Source: Actinomadura barringtoniae (GTDB lineage: Bacteria > Actinomycetota > Actinomycetes > Streptosporangiales > Streptosporangiaceae). Taken from it: a DNA stretch of 64,000 bases. Position 1 is the stretch's first letter. The number at the start of each line of letters is the position of its first letter. Where the stretch lies: contig NZ_JAGEOJ010000005.1 in NCBI RefSeq assembly GCF_017573505.1, positions 62,001 through 126,000 of the forward strand. Direction: 5' to 3'. Positions 51,653 through 59,840 of the stretch are shown one piece after another. A model generated the notes under the pieces. That model saw only the letters and a program-made list of their open reading frames with translations. It had not been told where the DNA came from and searched no databases. Both the position numbers and the translations under genes were made by a program.

Positions 51653-52756
51653 ATGAGAACTCCCCGTGGGCTCGCCTCCGCCCTGGCGGTCGCGGCGGCC
51701 GGGCTGATCGGCCTGATCGGCCTGGCGGGCTGCGGCGGGTCCGGCAGCGACTACGACTGGAAGGCCGCGCCGGACGACGCGAAGATCGCCGCGCAGGGGA
51801 AGGACCTGCCGACGTACGGGCTGGCGCCGGACTGGGCCGACTACGGCGAGGTCGTCAAGGCGTTCTGCGCCCAGCATGGCGGCACGTGCGCCCACAAGGA
51901 CACCGACATGTCCTCGGCCGACGAGATCCAGCGCTTCGACGCCGAGCAGAAGAACCCGGTCGGCACCGCCAGCGACATCGGCCTGATGTGGGGCCCGGTC
52001 GCCGAGGCCAAGGGCGTCGTGCCGCCCTATCTTCCGCCGTCGGCGAGCAAGCTGAAGGACTGGCAGAAGGCCAAGGACGGCGGCTGGATCGCCACGTTCG
52101 TCGGCACGCCCGCGTTCGTGGTGAACGTCGACAAGGTGAAGAACCCACCCAAGTCCTGGGCCGACCTCCTCAAGCCCGAGTACAAGGGCCTGATCGCGAC
52201 CAAGAGCCCCGCGTCCTCGGGCACCGGCCAGGCGATGGTGGTCGCCGCCGCGTACGGCAACGGCGGGTCGATCGACAATCTCGGCCCCGCGTTCGACTAC
52301 TTCGCCAAGCTGAAGAAGGCGGGCAACCTGTCGGACGCCAAGATGAGCGAGGAGACGCTGGAGAAGGGCGAGGCCCCGATCCAGATCAACTACGACTTCA
52401 ACGGGATCACGCAGAAGGCCGAGCTGGCGAAGAAGAACGTCAAGCTCGAGGTCATCGTCCCGTCCGACGGCTCGATCTGGGCGCCGTCCGGGCTGATGAT
52501 CAACAAGTACAACGGCGCCAAGGGCGACTTCCTCAAGGCGTTCATGGACTACGTGCTGTCGGACCAGGCGCAGATCTCGTTCGCCAAGTTCGGCGCGCGG
52601 CCGATCCGATTCCTGAACGGCGACCTGCGGTTGCCGGCCGACGCCAAGGCCAACTGGCTGCCGGAGTCCTCCTACGCGGGCGTCAAGGAGGTCCCCTACT
52701 CCAAGGTCGACCCCGCCAAGATCGTGAGCGACTGGGAAGCGAAGGTCGTGGCTTGA
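51653..52756 (+). CDS. ABC importer substrate-binding lipoprotein
   Basis: 367 residues with GAAGGG upstream of the ATG. Lipoprotein signal LIGLIGLAGCGG (lipobox LAGC). The mature part is a Fe3+/polyamine/phosphonate-type periplasmic binding fold: DIGLMWGPVAEAKGVVPPYLPP, WADLLKPEYKGLIATKSPASSGTGQAM, EKGEAPIQINYDFNG and a C-terminal VPYSKVDPAKIVSDWEAK. Binds an unknown small solute. Start set at 51653 by the signal peptide; the upstream frame does not fit. First gene of the importer operon. Confidence 0.92.
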   Translation: MRTPRGLASALAVAAAGLIGLIGLAGCGGSGSDYDWKAAPDDAKIAAQGKDLPTYGLAPDWADYGEVVKAFCAQHGGTCAHKDTDMSSADEIQRFDAEQKNPVGTASDIGLMWGPVAEAKGVVPPYLPPSASKLKDWQKAKDGGWIATFVGTPAFVVNVDKVKNPPKSWADLLKPEYKGLIATKSPASSGTGQAMVVAAAYGNGGSIDNLGPAFDYFAKLKKAGNLSDAKMSEETLEKGEAPIQINYDFNGITQKAELAKKNVKLEVIVPSDGSIWAPSGLMINKYNGAKGDFLKAFMDYVLSDQAQISFAKFGARPIRFLNGDLRLPADAKANWLPESSYAGVKEVPYSKVDPAKIVSDWEAKVVA

Positions 52757-53676
52757 CACCCCACGTGTCCCCGCCGCCGGTGGCCGACGGCGTCCCTGAC
52801 CAGGGCGCCGCTCGGCCATCGGCCGCGTCACGCCGCGTTCCGCTGCCGACCCGGGTCGGCCGGTCGCTCGCCGGGTGGCTGCCCGCGCTGCCGCTGCTGG
52901 TCTTCGCACTGGCGACGCTCGTACTGCCCGCGCTGCGGCTGGTGCACGACACGTTCGCGCTGAGCTCGGGCGGCTACGGCCTGGGCAACGTCCAGAAGGT
53001 CATCGACAACCCGGTCGACCGCGAGGCGATCCGCAACTCGCTCGCCCTCGGCGCCCTGCAGGCCACGCTCGCCGCCGCGCTCGGCGCGCCCGCCGCGTGG
53101 CTGATCTCGCGGATGCGGCTGGCGGGCCGGGCGACCTGGCTGGCGCTGATGAACGTCGCCGCCAACTTCGCCGGGATCGGGCTCGCGTTCGGCTTCGTCG
53201 CGCTGATCGGCACCACCGGGATGCTCACCCACCTGCTGAACGTGACGTTCCCGTCGACCGCCTCGTTCACCGGGATCAACATCGCCTACCTCTACTTCAA
53301 CGTGCCGATGTTCGTGCTGCTCACGCTGCCCGCGATGAGCGTGCTGCGGGACGACTGGTGGGAGGCCGCGCAGGTCTGCCACGCGAGCCGCGCGCAGTTC
53401 TGGCGGCGCATCGGCGTGCCGATCCTGTCGCCGTTCGTGGTGGCGGGCTGGCTGCTCATCTTCACCTGGACGATCGGGATCTACGCGGTGACGTACGCGC
53501 TGGCGTCCGGGCCGAACAGCGTCAAGCTCATCACCCTGCAGATCGGCGCGACGCTCGAATCGTCGGTCTTCGGCCTGGAGCGGGCCGCGGTCCTGTCCGT
53601 TCTGCTCATGCTGCTGGCCGTGCTGTCCACGCTGCTCTACCGGCTGTCGATCCGCCGCGCGACGAGGTGGTTGTAG
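52753..53676 (+). CDS. ABC importer permease 1
   Basis: About 307 residues. The TTG at 52753 overlaps the lipoprotein stop (TTGA) and has GAAGG upstream; a GTG at 52765 is the alternative. Six helices, with the coupling motif WWEAAQVCHASRAQFWRRIGVPILSPFVVAG (EAA loop). LALGALQATLAAALGAPAAWLISRMRL begins the transport domain. Pairs with permease 2. Confidence 0.9.
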   Translation: MTPHVSPPPVADGVPDQGAARPSAASRRVPLPTRVGRSLAGWLPALPLLVFALATLVLPALRLVHDTFALSSGGYGLGNVQKVIDNPVDREAIRNSLALGALQATLAAALGAPAAWLISRMRLAGRATWLALMNVAANFAGIGLAFGFVALIGTTGMLTHLLNVTFPSTASFTGINIAYLYFNVPMFVLLTLPAMSVLRDDWWEAAQVCHASRAQFWRRIGVPILSPFVVAGWLLIFTWTIGIYAVTYALASGPNSVKLITLQIGATLESSVFGLERAAVLSVLLMLLAVLSTLLYRLSIRRATRWL

Positions 53677-54543
53677 ATGACCCGGACCCGGATGACCCGG
53701 ACCCTGATGACCCGGATGAGCAGGCGCCGCATCGGCTCGAAGATCTTCCTGGCGCTCCTGGCCGCCTACTTCCTCCTCCCGTTGCTGGCCGCGTTCCTCT
53801 ACTCGGTCGCCACCAAGTGGGGCGACACCGCGCTGCCCAGCGGCTACACGTTCAGCCACTGGGCGGACGTCTTCACCCAGCCGGACGTCATCAGCGCGCT
53901 CGGCCGCTCGTTCGTCCTGTCGGCGACCTCGCTCGGCATCGATCTCGCCCTGGTCGTGCCCGCCGCGTACTGGGCGGTCGTCCGCAACCCGCGCATCGGA
54001 ACGGTCGTGCAGACCATGGCCGTCATCCCGTTCGCGATCCCGTGGGTGGTCGTCGGCGCGGGCCTCCAACTCGTCGTGAAGGACACCGCCCCCGAACTCT
54101 TCGGCACGTTCTGGCTGCTCGCCGCCGCCACCGCCGCGATCGCGTTCCCGTTCCTGTACTGGGCGGTGGAGAACGCGCTGCTCGCCGCCGACGCCGCCCG
54201 GCTCAGCGAGGCCGCCGCGACCTGCGGCGCGCACCCCATGACCACCCTCGTCCGCGTCATCCTCCCGGCGATCAAGGGCGGCATCGTCTCCGGCTCGCTC
54301 CTGGTGGTCGCGACCGCGATGAACGAGTTCGCGCTCGCCAAGATCCTGGTCGGCACCCGCTACGAGACGCTGCCGCTCTGGTCGGCCCGCGAGTTCACCT
54401 CGCGCACCGGCAACGACCCGAACGCGCTCGCCGTCATCACGATCTTCACGTTCGGGCTGCTGTTCGCCCTCTCGGCCTTCGTCGTCTGGCTCGGCCGGGG
54501 CCGGAGCACCGTGGCCCTCACCCCCGCGACCGAGAAAGGCTGA
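53677..54543 (+). CDS. ABC importer permease 2
   Basis: Up to 288 residues; the ATG at 53677 follows the stop of permease 1 directly. The first 14 codons are a three-fold repeat of a 15-base unit (MTRTR-MTRTL-MTRM), so ATGs at 53677, 53692 and 53707 are all plausible starts. Six helices follow, with the EAA loop LSEAAATCGAHPMTTLVRVILPAIKGGIVSG. Same fold as permease 1; together they form the membrane channel. Confidence 0.9.
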   Translation: MTRTRMTRTLMTRMSRRRIGSKIFLALLAAYFLLPLLAAFLYSVATKWGDTALPSGYTFSHWADVFTQPDVISALGRSFVLSATSLGIDLALVVPAAYWAVVRNPRIGTVVQTMAVIPFAIPWVVVGAGLQLVVKDTAPELFGTFWLLAAATAAIAFPFLYWAVENALLAADAARLSEAAATCGAHPMTTLVRVILPAIKGGIVSGSLLVVATAMNEFALAKILVGTRYETLPLWSAREFTSRTGNDPNALAVITIFTFGLLFALSAFVVWLGRGRSTVALTPATEKG

Positions 54544-54549
54544 AGCACG

Positions 54550-55572
54550 ATGGCCCACGTCGTCCTCACCGGCGTCACCAAGCGGTTCGGCTCCCACACC
54601 GCCCTCGACGCGGTCGACGTCAGCGTCGCCAAGGGCGAGATGCTGGCGCTGCTCGGCCCGTCCGGCTGCGGCAAGACCACCCTGCTCCGCTGCGTCGCCG
54701 GGCTCGCCGGCACCGACGCCGGAACGATCTCCATCGGCGGCGCCGACGTCACCCGGATGCCCGTGCGCAAGCGGCCGATCGGGATGGTCTTCCAGTCGTA
54801 CGCCCTGTTCCCCAACCTCACCGCCGCCGCCAACATCGCGTTCCCCCTCACAGTCCGCCGCCTTCCCAAGCCCGAGATCGCGACCCGCGTCAGCGAACTC
54901 CTCACCCTCGTCGGCCTCGACACCTACGGCGACCGCCTCCCCAACCAACTCTCCGGCGGCCAGCAACAACGCGTCGCCCTGGCCCGCGCCCTGGCGCCCG
55001 ACCCCGAGGTCCTCCTCCTGGACGAACCCCTCTCCGCCCTCGACGCCCAGGTCCGCACCCGCCTCCGCGACGAGGTACGCCGCATCCAGCACCAGGTCGG
55101 CATCACGACGATCTTCGTCACGCACGACCAGTCCGAGGCCCTGGCCATCTCAGACCGCGTCGCGGTGATGAACGCGGGCCGGATCGAGCAGTGCGCCCCG
55201 CCCCCGGAGATCTACGCCGCGCCGTCCACCCGCTTCACCGCAGGCTTCGTCGGCAACCGCAACACCCTCGAACTCCCCACCTCGAACGGTCGCGTCTCCT
55301 GGGGCGGCGCCTTCGAAGTAGAAGCGCCCGCAGCCGAACGAGCGCTCTGCCTCTTCCGCCCCGAGGACGTGGAGATCACCGCCGACGGCCCCGGCCTCCC
55401 CGCGACCGTCGACGTCAAGGTCTTCCTCGGCGCCGTCACCCGCGTCTACGCCACCGCCGACGGCGCCACCGTCTTCGCCGACGTCCCCTCCCGCAAGGCG
55501 ACGACCTTGGAAGAAGGCCAGGAGATCCGCGTCCGGGTGGCCCCCGACCACGTCCAGGTCTTCGCCGCCTGA
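54550..55572 (+). CDS. ABC importer ATP-binding protein
   Basis: 340 residues. Walker A GPSGCGKTT (about 36-44), Q-loop VFQSYALFP, signature LSGGQQQRVALARAL, Walker B VLLLDEPLSALD and H-loop FVTHDQSEAL are intact, with a TOBE-type regulatory domain after about residue 240 (LFRPEDVEI). This is the CysA/PotA/FbpC class. Completes the importer encoded from 51653. Downstream hairpin at 55591-55637. Confidence 0.95.
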   Translation: MAHVVLTGVTKRFGSHTALDAVDVSVAKGEMLALLGPSGCGKTTLLRCVAGLAGTDAGTISIGGADVTRMPVRKRPIGMVFQSYALFPNLTAAANIAFPLTVRRLPKPEIATRVSELLTLVGLDTYGDRLPNQLSGGQQQRVALARALAPDPEVLLLDEPLSALDAQVRTRLRDEVRRIQHQVGITTIFVTHDQSEALAISDRVAVMNAGRIEQCAPPPEIYAAPSTRFTAGFVGNRNTLELPTSNGRVSWGGAFEVEAPAAERALCLFRPEDVEITADGPGLPATVDVKVFLGAVTRVYATADGATVFADVPSRKATTLEEGQEIRVRVAPDHVQVFAA

Positions 55573-55590
55573 CGCACGCCCTCACGGAAA

Positions 55591-55637
55591 AGTTCGGCGG
55601 TGGCAGGATCCGGCCACACTCCGATCATCGCCGAACT
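55591..55637 (+). terminator. Branched hairpin after the importer operon
   Basis: AGTTCGGCG and CGCCGAACT (9-bp arms) enclose a smaller stem GTGGC/GCCAC. It lies 18 bases after the ATPase stop. Confidence 0.6.
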
Positions 55638-55667
55638 CCGTGATCTCCATCCGCATCAACTATTCAC

Positions 55668-56279
55668 ATGAACAACACGACGAAGAATGCACGGGCAGCT
55701 CTCAGCAAGGCGGCCGCTTTCGGCCTTATCGGATTCGCCGCACTTGGCCTTTCAGCGTGTCAGTTCAACGCCAGTGGAAATGCAGCCCAAAGCGGCAACA
55801 ACCAAAATGCCGGCAGCGGCAACGCGACCCACCAGACCCCGTCCACCAGTGGCAACACCCACAACCAGACCTCACCGAGCAAGCACTCCAACTCGCCACA
55901 AACACCGAGCCAGGGATCGCCCACCTACGACGGAAATCCCGCAGGAGCCCCCGGAACTTCAGACGTCCTTAAGCTTTCCGAGCCCACCCGCAGCCGACTC
56001 TGGACCACGCTCAAGGAACACGTTCACTCCACCGAGATCGCCGTTCCCGCGAACGTCTATTACGGCGTCGCCTACGGCGCGAAGGACTTCACCTACTACG
56101 CCGTGGGCCAGACCGGCCGCGACTACTGGGTCTGGCGCCAGGACGGCCGCGACGGCGACTGGAAGGTCGTCGGCGAGTCCTGGCGCAACCGCCTCGTCTG
56201 CGACCAGATCCCCCAGGACCTCTTCCGCAAGTGGGGCAACTCCGTAGGCGGCTACACCTACAACGAATGCTTCGCGTAA
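55668..56279 (+). CDS. Secreted lipoprotein, unknown function
   Basis: 203 residues. The signal peptide ends in a lipobox (GLSAC, Cys at about 31), then a 65-residue low-complexity Asn/Ser/Thr/Gln/Gly linker, then a folded C-terminal domain of about 100 residues (SRLWTTLKEHVHSTEIAVPANVYYGVAYGAKDFTYYAVGQTG ... DQIPQDLFRKWGNSVGGYTYNECFA). The linker has codons less GC-rich than the neighbours. I do not recognise the domain. Stands alone. Confidence 0.75.
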   Translation: MNNTTKNARAALSKAAAFGLIGFAALGLSACQFNASGNAAQSGNNQNAGSGNATHQTPSTSGNTHNQTSPSKHSNSPQTPSQGSPTYDGNPAGAPGTSDVLKLSEPTRSRLWTTLKEHVHSTEIAVPANVYYGVAYGAKDFTYYAVGQTGRDYWVWRQDGRDGDWKVVGESWRNRLVCDQIPQDLFRKWGNSVGGYTYNECFA

Positions 56280-56358
56280 CCGGTCGGTGACGGGGGTGGG
56301 GCCAGGGTTCGCTACCAACGAGTAGTTTGCGGTTGGTTCGGGCGGTTAAGTTCGGGCT

Positions 56359-57297
56359 ATGCGGCGAATCCTGCTCCTCTTGCTGGCGGCCTCCCTGGTG
56401 GTGGCCGGGTGTACGGGGAAGACCAAGGACAACGGCGGCGGTGGCGGTCAGCCGAGTGGCAAGCGGCCCGCCTCGGTCGACGGGATCCCTACCAGTGCGG
56501 GGACCCACAAGCAGAAGCTTGATGTGGGGACGGTGGGGCATCGGGAGTTCCTGCTGCACGTGCCGCCGAAGATGGCCGACGGGAAGTGGCGGGGCGGGAA
56601 GCCGGCCAAGGCGATGCCGCTGGTGATCGCGCTGCACGGCGGGCTGGCGAACATGGGGCAGATGGAGAAGCTGACGGGCTTCGACTCGATGTCGGACGAC
56701 AAGGGGTTCCTGGCCGCCTACCCGGACGGCGTCGCGATGACCTGGAACGCCGGGGGGTGCTGCGGGGTCGCCCAGTGGACCCATATCGATGATGTGGGGT
56801 TCCTGAGCAAGATGATCGACAAGCTGACCGGGTCCGGCCTGGTCGATCCGAAGCGGGTGTTCGTGACCGGGTTCTCCAACGGGGCCGGCATGGCGTACCG
56901 GCTGGCCTGCGAGAAGCCCGACAAGGTGGCCGGGATCGGGGTCGTCGAGGGGGCCCTGGTGACGGGGTGCGACCCGGGGCGGGGGGTTTCCGCCATGATC
57001 TTTCATGGAACCGCCGATCGCGGAGTCCCGTTCAATGGAGGGGGGAACGGCAACAATGGCAAGCCGTTCCCGCCGGTCTCCTACTCGGTGAACTTCTGGC
57101 GGAAGGCGGGGAAGCTGCCCGAGCTGCGGCAGCCGGTCAAGGCGGAGGCGGCCGCCGGGACCGAGTGCAGCTCGACCGGCAAGGGGAAGGGCGGCGCCGA
57201 GGTGACGTTCTGCAAGATCGCAGGGGGAACGCATCGGTGGCCGCCGGGGGCGAGCACGATGCTCTGGGGCTTCTTCGACGATCATCCCCGCACGTAG
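56359..57297 (+). CDS. Lipoprotein esterase, PHB-depolymerase/LpqC family
   Basis: 312 residues. Lipobox VVAGC with Cys18, then a Gly-rich spacer. The alpha/beta-hydrolase core has Ser173 in VTGFSNGAGMAYRLAC, Asp220 in FHGTADRGVPF and His292 in GGTHRWPP. The oxyanion turn HGGLANMG and TWNAGGCCG are features of the LpqC/polyhydroxybutyrate depolymerase/feruloyl esterase group. Cell-surface hydrolysis of ester substrates is likely; the particular polymer cannot be assigned. Confidence 0.88.
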   Translation: MRRILLLLLAASLVVAGCTGKTKDNGGGGGQPSGKRPASVDGIPTSAGTHKQKLDVGTVGHREFLLHVPPKMADGKWRGGKPAKAMPLVIALHGGLANMGQMEKLTGFDSMSDDKGFLAAYPDGVAMTWNAGGCCGVAQWTHIDDVGFLSKMIDKLTGSGLVDPKRVFVTGFSNGAGMAYRLACEKPDKVAGIGVVEGALVTGCDPGRGVSAMIFHGTADRGVPFNGGGNGNNGKPFPPVSYSVNFWRKAGKLPELRQPVKAEAAAGTECSSTGKGKGGAEVTFCKIAGGTHRWPPGASTMLWGFFDDHPRT

Positions 57298-57304
57298 ACG
57301 CTAT

Positions 57305-57323
57305 ATATGAAAAACTTTCATAT
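57305..57323. promoter_or_regulatory. AT-rich palindrome before the PLP aldolase gene
   Basis: ATATGAAA-AAC-TTTCATAT, perfect 8-bp arms, 30 bases before the ATG. The core TGAAA-n3-TTTCA resembles operators of the RpiR/MurR family. Strikingly AT-rich here, so it probably also contains the -10 region. Confidence 0.6.
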
Positions 57324-57352
57324 CTAACCGATTCTGTGGCAACCTGGCAGGT

Positions 57353-58537
57353 ATGAACCTCCGGGAGCGCTACGACGCCGCCACCGCCGACCTCGAGGCG
57401 CCCCTCGCGATCGTCGATCTCGAGGCGTTCCGCGCCAACGCCGCCGACCTCGTGCGCCGGGCCGCCGGCAAGCCGATCCGGGTCGCGAGCAAGTCGGTGC
57501 GCTGCCGGGCGCTCCTGGACGAGGTCCTGGCGATGGACGGGTTCGCCGGGATCATGGCGTTCACCCTGCCCGAGGCGCTGTGGCTCGCCGAGAACGAGGT
57601 CTCCGACGACATCCTGGTGGCCTACCCGACGGCCGACCGGACCGCCATGGCCGCGCTGGCCGCCGACGAACGCGCCGCACGGACGATCACGCTGATGGTC
57701 GACTCCGTCGAGCACCTGGACATGATCGAGCAGAACGCGTCCGGGCACCCGATCCGGATCTGCGTCGACATCGACGCGGCGTACCGCGCCCTGGGCGGGA
57801 AGGTGCGGATCGGGCCGCGCCGCTCGCCGCTGCACTCCCCCGGCGAGGTGCGCGCCTTCGCCGAGCAGGTGCTGAAGCGGCCCGGGCTGCAGCTGGTCGG
57901 CCTGATGGCGTACGAGGGACAGATCGCGGGCGTCGGCGACGTCCCGCCCGGCAAGCCCCTCATGGGCCGCGCGATCCGCGAGATGCAGAAGCGTTCCCGG
58001 ATGGAGCTGGCCCGCCGCCGCGCCGCGATCGTGCGGTCCGTGCGGGAGCTCACCGAGCTGGAGTTCGTGAACGGCGGCGGGACCGGCAGCGTCGAGAAGA
58101 CCGTCGCCGAGAAGGCCGTCACCGAGGTCGCCGCCGGGTCCGGGCTCTACCAGCCGCACCTGTTCGACTACTACTCCAACTTCTCCGGGCGGCCCGCCGC
58201 GCTCTTCGCGCTGCCGGTCGTACGGCGCCCGGCCCCCGGCGTGGTCACCTGCCTGGGCGGCGGCTACCTGGCCTCCGGCCCGGCCGACGCGGTCCGGCTG
58301 CCGCAGCCCTACCTGCCGACCGGCCTGTCGTACGACGGGAACGAGGGCGCGGGCGAGGTGCAGACCCCGCTGATCGGGCACGCCGCGGACCGGCTGGAGA
58401 TCGGCGACCGGGTCTGGTTCCGCCACACCAAGGCCGGCGAGCTGTGCGAGCGCTTCGAATCCCTCCACCTGATCGAGGGCGACCGCCTGGTCAGGACGGT
58501 CCCGACGTATCGGGGCGAAGGCCGCACCTTCCTCTGA
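57353..58537 (+). CDS. PLP-dependent amino acid deaminase/aldolase (D-threonine aldolase-like)
   Basis: 394 residues, fold-III (alanine-racemase-like) enzyme. PLP lysine Lys47 in IRVASKSVRCRALL; the cofactor and metal region is LVGLMAYEGQIAGVG, FVNGGGTGSVEKT and the C-terminal HTKAGELCERFESLHLI. The actinobacterial subgroup is annotated as amino acid deaminase/aldolase and handles D-threonine- or D-serine-like amino acids. A palindrome upstream suggests dedicated regulation, but no regulator is adjacent. Confidence 0.88.
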   Translation: MNLRERYDAATADLEAPLAIVDLEAFRANAADLVRRAAGKPIRVASKSVRCRALLDEVLAMDGFAGIMAFTLPEALWLAENEVSDDILVAYPTADRTAMAALAADERAARTITLMVDSVEHLDMIEQNASGHPIRICVDIDAAYRALGGKVRIGPRRSPLHSPGEVRAFAEQVLKRPGLQLVGLMAYEGQIAGVGDVPPGKPLMGRAIREMQKRSRMELARRRAAIVRSVRELTELEFVNGGGTGSVEKTVAEKAVTEVAAGSGLYQPHLFDYYSNFSGRPAALFALPVVRRPAPGVVTCLGGGYLASGPADAVRLPQPYLPTGLSYDGNEGAGEVQTPLIGHAADRLEIGDRVWFRHTKAGELCERFESLHLIEGDRLVRTVPTYRGEGRTFL

Positions 58538-58690
58538 GCCGCACTCCTTCCGGCGGACACCCCATCCGGGCCCTGTTGGCGGTCCTACCAGGGCGTTTGG
58601 ATAATTGGACATTCCCTGGACGGACCCTGGACGCCCAGAGCTTGTTCGCGCGCGGCGAAACGGCCGATCATGTTTCCACGGATGTGCTGA

Positions 58691-58711
58691 TCATGACCGA
58701 GTCAGTCATGA
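58691..58711. promoter_or_regulatory. Palindrome in the leader of the peptidoglycan-binding gene
   Basis: TCATGAC-n7-GTCATGA, perfect 7-bp arms, 24 bases before the ATG and just upstream of the strong CAGGAGGA ribosome site. Could be an operator or an mRNA hairpin. The rest of the 198-base gap has no riboswitch I recognise. Confidence 0.45.
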
Positions 58712-58735
58712 CGCCCCCCTTTTCAGGAGGAAACA

Positions 58736-59578
58736 ATGAAGCGCGCCTACATGGCTCCCGCTCTCGCCATATCCGCCGCCGCCGCGATCACCGCCACCGC
58801 CGTTCCGGCGATGGCCGCGCCGACCGCCGCCGCCGCGAAGCTGCCGTCCGTCAACTACGACGCCACCCTGCTGGCGTCCCAGCTCGACCCGGGCCGCCCG
58901 GGCACCGGCACCACGTCCGGCGCCAAGGCCTCCGTGCTCCTCGTCGAGAAGGCCCTGTACGCCAAGCACCTGCTCGCCAAGAAGTACGTGGACGGGTCGT
59001 TCGGCTCCTCCACGGTCAAGGCGATGACCACCTACCAGAAGAAGCTCGGGTACACCGGCTGCAGCGCCAACGGCATCCCGGGCCCGACGTCGCTCGCCAA
59101 GCTCGGCGCCGGCCGGTTCACGGTCACCAACAAGATCTCCGTCGGGTCGACCAACTCCAGCTACGGCGGCAAGCGGGTCAACACCCGCAGCAAGAAGATG
59201 CTCGCCGCCGCCGACGCCAAGTACGCCGGCCGCATCACCCTGACCCAGGGCGAATACCACAAGGGCGTCGGCGCCTCCGCCGGCACCCACGACTGCGGCG
59301 GCGCGGTCGACATCAACATCAACGGCGTCTCCACCACCAACCGCTGGAAGATGGTGAAGGCGCTGCGCTCGGTCGGCTTCGCCGCCTGGCTGCGCACCCC
59401 GGCGCAGGGCTTCGCGTACCACATCCATGCGGTCGCGATCAACGACGCCGACCTGGCTCCGGCCGCCCAGCCGCAGGTCTGGGACTACTACCGCGGCCGG
59501 AACGGGCTCGCCAGCCACGGCGCGGACAACACCCCGAAGGCCTACCGGGCGCCGTTCCGCACCTTCGAGCACAAGTGA
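58736..59578 (+). CDS. Secreted peptidoglycan-binding, M15-like peptidase protein
   Basis: 280 residues. Sec signal peptide (about 1-28, ending AMA). PG_binding_1-like repeat at about 60-125 (SVLLVEKALYAKHLLAKKYVDGSFGSSTVKAMTTYQKKLGYTG). The C-terminal domain has GTHDCGGAVDINING, which matches the H-x(2)-G-x-A-x-D metal motif of M15/hedgehog-type peptidases, and FAYHIHAVAI with the second histidines. Probable cell-wall hydrolase; some ligands differ from canonical VanY, so activity is inferred. Confidence 0.82.
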   Translation: MKRAYMAPALAISAAAAITATAVPAMAAPTAAAAKLPSVNYDATLLASQLDPGRPGTGTTSGAKASVLLVEKALYAKHLLAKKYVDGSFGSSTVKAMTTYQKKLGYTGCSANGIPGPTSLAKLGAGRFTVTNKISVGSTNSSYGGKRVNTRSKKMLAAADAKYAGRITLTQGEYHKGVGASAGTHDCGGAVDININGVSTTNRWKMVKALRSVGFAAWLRTPAQGFAYHIHAVAINDADLAPAAQPQVWDYYRGRNGLASHGADNTPKAYRAPFRTFEHK

Positions 59579-59625
59579 GCCACGCTCACTCGTAGCCGAG
59601 CGACACGCTCGCTCGCAGCCGAGTG

Positions 59626-59659
59626 AAGGGGCGCCCGCCAACGTCGCCGGGCGCCCCTT
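59626..59659 (+). terminator. Terminator after the peptidoglycan-binding gene
   Basis: 11-bp perfect arms (AAGGGGCGCCC and complement) with a 12-base loop, 48 bases after the stop. Its right arm is also the first unit of the tandem repeat that follows. Confidence 0.75.
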
Positions 59660-59777
59660 ACGCGTTTCCGAGCGCCCCTTCCCGCATCTCCAGGTGCCCC
59701 TTCCGCGTCTCCAGGCGCCCCTTTCGCGTCTCCAGGCGCCCCTTCCGCGTCTCCAGGCGCCCCTTTCGCGTTTCCGG
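59651..59777. repeat. About six 21-bp tandem repeats in an intergenic region
   Basis: Units follow GCGCCCCTT(T/C)CGCGTCTCCAG with few differences. The last four are exactly 21 bases; the first overlaps the terminator right arm at 59649-59659. The 262-base gap between the two genes is otherwise empty. 21 bases is two helical turns, so repeated protein sites would lie on one face. Not CRISPR: no spacers. Confidence 0.85.
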
Positions 59778-59840
59778 CGGGTCCGCGGCCCCCGCGAGGA
59801 GCCGACGAAAATGTCGGCTGGACCGGTTAAGTTGGCCGGT

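Noticed and set aside
52828..55125. 765-residue open frame on the minus strand
   Set aside because: Lies opposite the two importer permeases and the ATPase, which have clear motifs; the shadow protein is low-complexity Arg/Glu/Gly.
58538..58735. c-di-AMP (ydaO) riboswitch before the wall-hydrolase gene
   Set aside because: The gap is large enough, but none of the conserved riboswitch segments could be found; only a short palindrome is present.
59651..59777. Possible CRISPR array
   Set aside because: Units are adjacent, without spacers, and no cas gene is nearby.
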